Shown here: piece after piece, positions 6,068 through 10,226 of the stretch | How positions within the stretch are numbered: position 1 is the stretch's first letter | Layout: the number at the start of each line of letters is the position of its first letter | DNA from: Blastococcus sp. | GTDB lineage: Bacteria; Actinomycetota; Actinomycetes; Mycobacteriales; Geodermatophilaceae | NCBI GenBank assembly: GCA_025963345.1 | Contig: JAOPUS010000373.1 | Location: 1-10,226, forward strand | Reading direction: 5' to 3' | Length of the DNA stretch: 10,226 nucleotides | The notes under the pieces: model-generated | Database searches by the model: none | What the model was told of the DNA's origin: nothing | What the model saw: only the letters and a program-made list of their open reading frames with translations | Program-made: the position numbers and the translations under genes

Positions 6068-6958
6068 GTGACCGCCGCGCCCACCGTCGAGCCGCGAGCC
6101 GTGGACCCGTCCCTCGACGTGCTGGCCGACCTGGTGGCCGACGGCGATGTCGTCGTCCTCTCCGGGGCCGGGCTGTCCACCGACTCCGGCATCCCCGACT
6201 ACCGGGGTGCGACCGGCAGTCTGCGCCGGCACACCCCGATGACCTACCAGACCTTCACCCGCGATCCCCGCGGCCGGCACCGCTACTGGGCGCGCAGCTA
6301 CGTCGGCTGGCGGCAGATTCGCGGCGCCCGGCCCAACGACGGGCACCGGGCGGTGGGCGCGCTGCAGACCGCCGGGCTGCTCGGCGGGGTCATCACCCAG
6401 AACGTCGACGGCCTGCACCAGGCCGGCGGGGCGAGCGAGGTCGTCGAGCTGCACGGGGGGCTGGACCGGACGGTCTGCCTCCACTGCGGGGACGTCGCCG
6501 GGCGGGTCGAGCTCGACGAGCGCCTGCAGGCGGCCAACCCGACGTTCGGGCCGCGGGTCGACGAGGTCAACCCCGACGGCGACGCCGAGCTGCCCGACGA
6601 GCTGCTCGACGGATTCGTCATGGTCGGCTGCCTCGCCTGCGGGGAGGGGCCGCTGAAGCCCGACGTCGTCTTCTTCGGCGAGACCGTGCCGCGGGACCGC
6701 GTCGACCACTGCTTCGGGCTGGTCGAGCAGGCGGGGAGCCTGCTGGTCCTCGGCTCGTCCCTCACCGTCATGAGCGGGTACCGGTTCGTGCTGCGGGCGG
6801 CGAAGCTCGGCATCCCCGTCGCGATCGTGAACGTCGGGCCCACCCGCGGCGACACGAAGGCCGACGTCCGCGTCGACGCCCCGTTGGGGACGGTCCTGCC
6901 CGAACTCGCCCGCCGGCTCGCTGCTGACGAGCTGAGCGGGCGGCCGGGCTCTCGCTGA
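6068..6958 (+). CDS. NAD-dependent protein deacylase, sirtuin (Sir2) family, class II-like
   Basis: This is a 296-residue sirtuin. The enzymes use NAD+ to remove acyl groups from lysine, giving nicotinamide and O-acyl-ADP-ribose. The set of motifs is complete: the NAD loop GAGLSTDSGIPDYRG (33-47), TQNVDGLH (110-117), the catalytic His129 in VELHG, the zinc cysteines Cys137/Cys140 and Cys188/Cys191 (CLHC and CLAC), KPDVVFFGE, GSSLTVMSG and IVNVGPTRGDTKAD. The ST(D/E)SGIPDYRG form and the lengthened zinc module (about 47 residues between cysteine pairs) point to the SIRT4-like class II group, in which deacetylation is often weak and other acyl groups or lipoyl-lysine may be substrates; this is inference. 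GTG 6068 is preceded by AGGGA at suitable distance, while ATG 6060 opens a frame that stops after three codons. The next gene starts 16 bases after the stop. Confidence 0.93.
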   Translation: MTAAPTVEPRAVDPSLDVLADLVADGDVVVLSGAGLSTDSGIPDYRGATGSLRRHTPMTYQTFTRDPRGRHRYWARSYVGWRQIRGARPNDGHRAVGALQTAGLLGGVITQNVDGLHQAGGASEVVELHGGLDRTVCLHCGDVAGRVELDERLQAANPTFGPRVDEVNPDGDAELPDELLDGFVMVGCLACGEGPLKPDVVFFGETVPRDRVDHCFGLVEQAGSLLVLGSSLTVMSGYRFVLRAAKLGIPVAIVNVGPTRGDTKADVRVDAPLGTVLPELARRLAADELSGRPGSR

Positions 6959-6974
6959 CCCAGACTGGGCGGCG

Positions 6975-7889
6975 ATGCAGACGTTCCTCCCGGTGGCCGA
7001 CTTCGCCGACAGCGCCCGGCTGCTGGACTCCCCGCGCCTGGGCAAGCAGCGGGTCGAGACGCTGCAGATCCTGCGGGCGATCGAGCTGCCCGACTACGGC
7101 TGGGCCAACCACCCCGCCGTCCTCATGTGGCGGGGCCGCACACCGGCGCTGGTGGCCTACGGACTGGCGATGGCCCGGGTCTGGCAGGAGCGTGGTTTCG
7201 CCGACAGCACCGAGAGCCAGATCGGGGAGTTCGCGCCCGAGGTCGTGGGCAGGCCGCAGCAGGAGCTGGCCGCGGCCGGCCTGCTGCCGTCGTGGCTGGG
7301 GGATGAGGAGCTGCACCGGTCGCACCGGTCCAACCTGATCGCGAAGGACCCCGACTTCTACCGGCCCCGCTTCGCCGAGCGGTTCGGTGCCGAGCCCGAC
7401 GACCTGCCCTACGTCTGGCCGGCGCCCGACGACGTGCGGCCGGTGCCGGTGCCGGAGGGTGCACGGGTCTGGGTCGTGCGGCCCCGCGCGCACGGCGAGC
7501 TGGGCGCCTGCCTCGCGGCCGGGGTGGTCGGACTGGGGACGCAGTCGGGCATCGACGTCGACGCGACCGGTCTGTCGCCGGCCGAACTCCGGGTGCTGGC
7601 CAAGGAGCTGTCGGGACGGCGCCCGGCCAAGGACCTCCGGCAGCTGTCGTCGTTCGTCGACGAGATCGCGCCCGGCGACCGGGTCGCGCTGCCGATCGAG
7701 TACGGCGCCGGCCTGCTGCTGGGCGAGGTCGTGGGCCACTACGTGTTCCAGGGGCGCGAGCTGCTGCCGCATCGCCGTGCGGCCCGGTGGGACCGGGTCG
7801 TGCCGCGGTCGGCCGTGCTCCCGCCGGCCACCCTGCAGGACCCTCGGGCGCTCTTCCAGGTCACCCTCGACCCGGCCGCCGTGCGCTAG
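6975..7889 (+). CDS. Pyrimidine-dimer-glycosylase-like (MSMEG_6728-type) domain fused to a PUA/EVE-like domain
   Basis: This 304-residue protein appears to have two domains. Residues 1-155 match the MSMEG_6728/pyrimidine-dimer DNA glycosylase (T4 endonuclease V-related) group: MQTFLP at the very N-terminus, LDSPRLGKQRVETLQIL (17-33) with Glu28, YGWANHPAVLMW (41-52), and HRSHRSNLIAKDPDFY near 114-130. Endonuclease V acts with its processed N-terminal amine and a Glu; whether Gln2/Thr3 and Glu28 play these roles is inference. Residues about 162-300 (VWVVRPRAHGELGACLAAG, GVVGLG, DLRQLSSFVDEIAPGDRVALP, LLLGEVVGHYVF, HRRAARWDRVVPRS) resemble the PUA/EVE-like module at the N-terminus of some Mrr-type restriction endonucleases, thought to read modified bases. 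No nuclease motif follows. ATG 6975 agrees with the family start. The TAG shares CTAG with the convergent thioesterase stop. A damage-repair or modified-DNA role is plausible, not shown. Confidence 0.8.
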   Translation: MQTFLPVADFADSARLLDSPRLGKQRVETLQILRAIELPDYGWANHPAVLMWRGRTPALVAYGLAMARVWQERGFADSTESQIGEFAPEVVGRPQQELAAAGLLPSWLGDEELHRSHRSNLIAKDPDFYRPRFAERFGAEPDDLPYVWPAPDDVRPVPVPEGARVWVVRPRAHGELGACLAAGVVGLGTQSGIDVDATGLSPAELRVLAKELSGRRPAKDLRQLSSFVDEIAPGDRVALPIEYGAGLLLGEVVGHYVFQGRELLPHRRAARWDRVVPRSAVLPPATLQDPRALFQVTLDPAAVR

Positions 7890-8305
7890 GCGCCGGGCAG
7901 GGGCACGTTCTGCAGCCGCACCTGACCGCGCGCGACCAGCTTGCCGTCGTCGGCCCGGGTGAGGAGCACCTGCCACAGCTGAAGGGTGCGACCCTGCTGG
8001 ATCGGTTCGGCCACGACGTCGAGCCGCCCGGCGGTCATCGGCCGGATGAAGTCGCTGTTGTTGTTCACGCCGACGGCGAACTGGCCGCGGTCGACCACGG
8101 CGGCGCTTGCCCCGATGCTGGCGGCCGACTCGACCACCGAGCAGTAGACGCCGCCGTGGACGACGCCCCAGGGGGTGTGCTGGTCGGGACCCAGGTCGAC
8201 GTGCCCGGTCACCCGGGATCCGCTGGCCTCGGTCACCTCAAACTTCATCGCCGCCACGAACGGGCCGGCGGCGGTGAGATCGACCGACGGCAGGTCGGCG
8301 CTCAT
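7886..8305 (-). CDS. PaaI-type hotdog-fold thioesterase
   Basis: This 139-residue protein has the single-hotdog PaaI/4-hydroxybenzoyl-CoA thioesterase pattern. These enzymes hydrolyse acyl-CoA thioesters, often aryl or hydroxyaryl. The active-site region HTPWGVVHGGVYCSVVES (43-60) contains the HGG turn (50-52) and the Glu59 that typically acts on the thioester. It is followed by GVNNNSDFIRPMTAGRLDVVAEPIQQGRTLQLWQV, the usual second half of the fold. The substrate cannot be read from the sequence. ATG 8305 overlaps the stop of the upstream VOC gene as ATGA, so the two are translated together. The stop codon overlaps that of the convergent glycosylase-like gene by four bases (CTAG), leaving no space for a separate terminator. 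Confidence 0.87.
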   Translation of the reverse strand: MSADLPSVDLTAAGPFVAAMKFEVTEASGSRVTGHVDLGPDQHTPWGVVHGGVYCSVVESAASIGASAAVVDRGQFAVGVNNNSDFIRPMTAGRLDVVAEPIQQGRTLQLWQVLLTRADDGKLVARGQVRLQNVPLPGA

Positions 8306-8658
8306 GCGTCCCACACGAGGCAGAAGGGGTGGCCCACAGGGTCGGCGTAGACGCGGAAGTCGCCGCCCCCACCGGGCAGCCGGCGGGCGCCGAGCTCGAG
8401 CACCTTCGGCTCGGCCTCGTCGACATCGGCCACCCGGATGTCGAGGTGGAACTGCTGGGGGCGGTCGGGGTCCGGCCAGTCCGGTGTCTTCAGATCGGGG
8501 GCCTGCTGGAAGGCGATCCGGTAGCCCGCGCCGGTGATGGTGACCCAGTCGTCGCCGGGGGCGCCCTTCACCTCCATGCCGAGCAGTCCGGCGTAGAAGG
8601 TGGCGAGCGCGTGGGCGTCGGGGGCGTCGATGACGACGGAGTGGAGCTGGCCGATCAT
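8302..8658 (-). CDS. VOC-family (glyoxalase-like) protein
   Basis: This 118-residue protein of the vicinal oxygen chelate superfamily has two beta-alpha-beta-beta-beta units. The first contains LHSVVIDAPDAHALATFYAGLLGMEV and WVTITGAGYRIAFQQAP; the second contains QQFHLDIRVADVDEAEPKVLELGA, then FRVYADPVGHPFCLVWD. This is the pattern of the actinobacterial Glyoxalase_6-like group. The fourth metal ligand expected in true glyoxalase I (a Glu near the end) is Cys here (PFCLVW), so a metal-dependent glyoxalase reaction is not supported. Possible roles are an isomerase/dioxygenase-like enzyme, a binding protein or a resistance protein. ATG 8658 has AGGA eight bases upstream. The gene is coupled to the thioesterase by an ATGA overlap. 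Confidence 0.85.
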   Translation of the reverse strand: MIGQLHSVVIDAPDAHALATFYAGLLGMEVKGAPGDDWVTITGAGYRIAFQQAPDLKTPDWPDPDRPQQFHLDIRVADVDEAEPKVLELGARRLPGGGGDFRVYADPVGHPFCLVWDA

Positions 8659-8798
8659 GAGGCCATCCTGACGTGTCGACCGGGCGGGCGACAGTCGGAT
8701 CCCGGCCGGTCAGCGTGATGAAGCGGCCACCCCGCCCTGTGCGCGGACCCCGCGGTGCCGCAAGATCTGCCCGTGCCGTCGCGACCTGCTCCCGCCCG
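8659..8798. promoter_or_regulatory. Divergent intergenic region, VOC operon / YbaK-like gene
   Basis: These 140 bases separate two divergent starts and should hold both promoters. I see no clear -35/-10 pair. A short inverted repeat GACCGG (8678-8683) / CCGGTC (8706-8711) is present, but its 22-base spacing and GC-rich sequence make it weak. The plus-strand frame is open back to 8673, but its translation is Arg/Pro-rich and unlike the family, so this part is treated as non-coding. Confidence 0.35.
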
Positions 8799-9485
8799 AT
8801 GACCGCGCCCCGTCTGGGCTCGCTGACCTGGCTGCCTGCCACCGAGCGGCCGGACCTGCTGGGCGCGCCGGTCGCCGCGGCGCTGTCCCTGCTGCCGGGT
8901 CCCGCCTGGGTCGCCGAGATCGACGCCGACCTGGCCGACACCGCGGCCTTCTGTGCTGCCTACGACATCCCGCTCGAGGTCTCGGCGAACTGCGTGGTCG
9001 TGGCCGCCCGGCGGGCGGGGCAGACCGCCCTGGCGGCCTGCGTCGTGCTCGCCACCACGCGGGCCGACGTGAACGGCCTGGTCCGACGGCACCTGGGCGC
9101 CCGCAAGGCCTCGTTCGCTCCGCAGGACGTCGCCGTGGCCGAGTCGGGCATGGAGTTCGGTGGCATCACGCCGGTGGGGCTGCCCGCCGACTGGCCGGTG
9201 CTCATCGACCCGGAGGTGGAGGCGGCGGACTTCGTCGTCATCGGTTCCGGCACCCGGGGCGGCAAGCTCGCGGTCGCGGGGTCGCTCCTCGCCGCGCTGC
9301 CGGCCGCCGAAGTGCTCGACGGCCTGGGGCAGCCCCTCCAGTCGGCCGAACCACCGACACCGCCGCCCGTGCCGACGCGGCCTCCGGACGACAGCGATGT
9401 CGGCTGGGGTGAGCGGCCCGGTGATCCTTCCGACGACGACCGCCGCTACCTGGAGGACCGCCCCCCGCACTGGGGCAGCGACTAG
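8799..9485 (+). CDS. YbaK/EbsC-family aminoacyl-tRNA deacylase-like protein with disordered tail
   Basis: This is a 228-residue protein. Residues about 35-178 form a YbaK/ProX-type domain, the fold of enzymes that free mischarged tRNAs such as Ala- or Cys-tRNA(Pro). Visible marks are VSANCVVVAARR (61-72), the conserved Lys103 in GARKASFA and the GGITPVGLP loop (121-129), equivalent to the GxxPxG loop of the family. VVIGSGTRGGKLAV follows. Residues about 180-228 are rich in Pro, Asp and Arg (PPTPPPVPTRPPDDSDVG, ending PPHWGSD) and probably disordered, which is not usual for a roughly 150-residue YbaK domain. ATG 8799 is chosen because family-like sequence begins just after it, but no good ribosome site is visible, so the start is uncertain. 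The tRNA substrate cannot be predicted. The TAG shares CTAG with the stop of the convergent mscL. Confidence 0.82.
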   Translation: MTAPRLGSLTWLPATERPDLLGAPVAAALSLLPGPAWVAEIDADLADTAAFCAAYDIPLEVSANCVVVAARRAGQTALAACVVLATTRADVNGLVRRHLGARKASFAPQDVAVAESGMEFGGITPVGLPADWPVLIDPEVEAADFVVIGSGTRGGKLAVAGSLLAALPAAEVLDGLGQPLQSAEPPTPPPVPTRPPDDSDVGWGERPGDPSDDDRRYLEDRPPHWGSD

Positions 9486-9919
9486 AGCTGCCCCGGCATG
9501 ACGGTGGTGTCCGGACGGGACGGGTCGTGCCCGGGACCCCTGCCCTGCTGGGAGCGGAGCAGGTCGCGGATCTCCACGAGCAGTTCGACCTGGGTCGGCG
9601 CGGCCGGGCCGGCCTCCTCGCCGCGCGTGCGCCGCTCGATCAGCCTCTTCATCGGCATCACGACGACGAAGTAGACGACCGCCGCGGTGAGCAGGAAGCC
9701 GATCAGCGTGCTGAGGAACGCGCCCCAGGTGAAGTGCTGATCGTTGATCACGAACTCGCCGCCCAGATCGCCGCCGCCACCGACGACACCGATGAGCGGG
9801 GTGAGGAAGGAGTCGACGAAGCCGGTGACCACCGCGCCGAACGCGGCGCCGATCACCACCGCGACGGCGAGGTCGACGACGTTGCCGCGGAGCAGGAAGT
9901 CCCTGAATCCCTTGACCAT
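9482..9919 (-). CDS. mscL: Large-conductance mechanosensitive channel MscL
   Basis: This is a 145-residue channel subunit that forms a pentamer in the membrane and opens under high tension to release solutes during osmotic downshock. The signature is clear: FRDFLLRGNVVDLAVAVVIG leads through transmembrane helix 1 (about 14-45). A short Gly-rich periplasmic loop (VGGGGDLGGEF) comes next, then helix 2 (about 68-90, including FVVVMP), and a cytoplasmic helix TQVELLVEIRDLLRS that matches the mycobacterial TQVVLLTEIRDLLAQ. The length is normal (M. tuberculosis 151). The position usually occupied by Lys after GAAFG is Ala, as in some actinobacterial proteins. ATG 9919 agrees with the family start, although the bases before it are C-rich on the coding strand and give no clear ribosome site. 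A promoter candidate lies about 60 bases upstream. Confidence 0.96.
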   Translation of the reverse strand: MVKGFRDFLLRGNVVDLAVAVVIGAAFGAVVTGFVDSFLTPLIGVVGGGGDLGGEFVINDQHFTWGAFLSTLIGFLLTAAVVYFVVVMPMKRLIERRTRGEEAGPAAPTQVELLVEIRDLLRSQQGRGPGHDPSRPDTTVMPGQL

Positions 9920-9978
9920 GTGGGGGAGCCGCCTAACGCGTGGGTGCGGGCGGCCGAGTGCCCCCGCGGACGCCGCTG

Positions 9979-10007
9979 ACCCTACGCAGACGGGCTGGGC
10001 CAGACAA
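9979..10007 (-). promoter_or_regulatory. mscL: Candidate housekeeping-sigma promoter of mscL
   Basis: On the minus strand TTGTCT (10007-10002) and TAGGGT (9984-9979) are separated by exactly 17 bases. This matches the TTGnCn and TAnnnT patterns of actinobacterial primary-sigma promoters. Transcription would begin near 9972 and give a leader of about 50 bases before the ATG at 9919. It lies in the 106-base gap between the HIT gene's stop codon and mscL. No distinct terminator for the HIT gene is visible, so read-through could also contribute. Confidence 0.5.
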
Positions 10008-10025
10008 CGCGCAGTGGCGCGCCTC

Positions 10026-10226
10026 TCAGACGAACGCGCTGGTCAGGCGCTGCTGCACGTCGTCGAGCTCGGCAGCGGGCGTGTCCGTGCGGGCCCGCGC
10101 GAACGACAGCTCCGCCTCGCTGTCGATGCCGATGACGTGCAGGTGCGCGTGCGGCACCTCCATGCCGGCGATGATCAGTGCCACCCGGGTGGGGGAGAAG
10201 ACAGCCTTGACCGCCTTCGCGGCCCG
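10026..10226 (-). CDS. HIT-family (histidine triad) protein, C-terminal part, cut by right edge
   Basis: Sixty-six codons followed by TGA are visible. They contain the histidine triad HAHLHVI, preceded by ALIIAGMEVP, as in HIT nucleotide hydrolases (HINT/AP4A hydrolase-like), which cleave nucleoside phosphoramidates or dinucleotides at the alpha phosphate. The remaining C-terminus (DSEAELSFARARTDTPAAELDDVQQRLTSAF) forms a terminal helix of normal length for the family. The N-terminal half and start lie outside the window. The gene is upstream of mscL in the same direction, with a 106-base gap. Confidence 0.88.
   Translation of the reverse strand, partial: RAAKAVKAVFSPTRVALIIAGMEVPHAHLHVIGIDSEAELSFARARTDTPAAELDDVQQRLTSAFV

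Noticed and set aside
6060..6071. Three-codon minicistron (ATG to TGA) overlapping the sirtuin start
   Set aside because: Very short frames occur often by chance. There is no evidence of a leader peptide, and the sirtuin GTG has its own AGGGA.
8678..8711. Inverted repeat GACCGG/CCGGTC between the VOC and YbaK-like genes as operator
   Set aside because: Only six bases per arm with a 22-base spacer in DNA of very high GC content; expected by chance.
8673..8798. Upstream extension of the YbaK-like gene to ATG 8673
   Set aside because: The translation is Arg/Pro-rich and unlike the family, and it would remove the divergent promoter region of the VOC gene.
1..10226. CRISPR array, IS element, tRNA/rRNA, prophage or plasmid signature
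   Set aside because: No regularly spaced repeats, transposase motifs, terminal inverted repeats, tRNA-like cloverleaf or phage structural genes were found on either strand.

Overview
The window is very GC-rich and has the look of a chromosome segment from a high-GC actinobacterium. GTG starts are common, G/C dominates third codon positions, genes are tightly packed, and start/stop codons overlap by four bases at several junctions. The protein repertoire (PucR-type regulator, MSMEG_6728-type protein, MscL with a mycobacterial-like C-terminus) fits the order Geodermatophilales/Frankiales or a relative, but this placement is an inference from style and recalled homologs.

Layout. Bases 1-136 hold no gene, only small hairpins. 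A minus-strand aldo/keto reductase of the YdbC/PdxI type (137-1030) follows; it lacks the usual catalytic Tyr and Lys. Next is a minus-strand remnant of a PKD-domain protein (1118-1402), then a small plus-strand single-pass membrane protein (1511-1885). A perfect 14-bp hairpin (1908-1943) separates this gene from the convergent minus-strand pair that follows: a CodB-like cytosine permease (1950-3269) and a fungal-type (Fcy1-like) cytosine deaminase (3266-3763), joined by a GTGA overlap. A 198-bp divergent control region (3764-3961) with a 9-bp inverted repeat separates them from a PucR-family regulator (3962-5584).

The regulator opens a four-gene plus-strand run with tight junctions (overlap of 4, then gaps of 40 and 16 bases): an SRPBCC protein (5581-6027), a class II-like sirtuin (6068-6958) and a two-domain protein (6975-7889). 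The last joins a pyrimidine-dimer-glycosylase-like domain to the PUA/EVE-like domain otherwise seen at the front of some Mrr-type restriction enzymes. A minus-strand pair follows, a VOC-family protein (8302-8658) and a PaaI-type thioesterase (7886-8305). Then come a plus-strand YbaK-like deacylase with a disordered tail (8799-9485), minus-strand mscL (9482-9919) with a plausible promoter, and the C-terminal end of a HIT protein (10026 to the right edge).

How the genes work together. The clearest functional unit is cytosine salvage: the permease imports cytosine, the deaminase turns it into uracil and ammonia, and the divergent PucR-type protein is the natural candidate regulator. The four-gene plus-strand run may be co-transcribed, but no pathway obviously unites its members. 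Most of the rest is housekeeping or stress-related. No mobile element, CRISPR array, tRNA or rRNA was seen. The features most worth a second look are the glycosylase/reader fusion, the reductase with a disrupted active site, and the cytosine locus with its leader hairpin.
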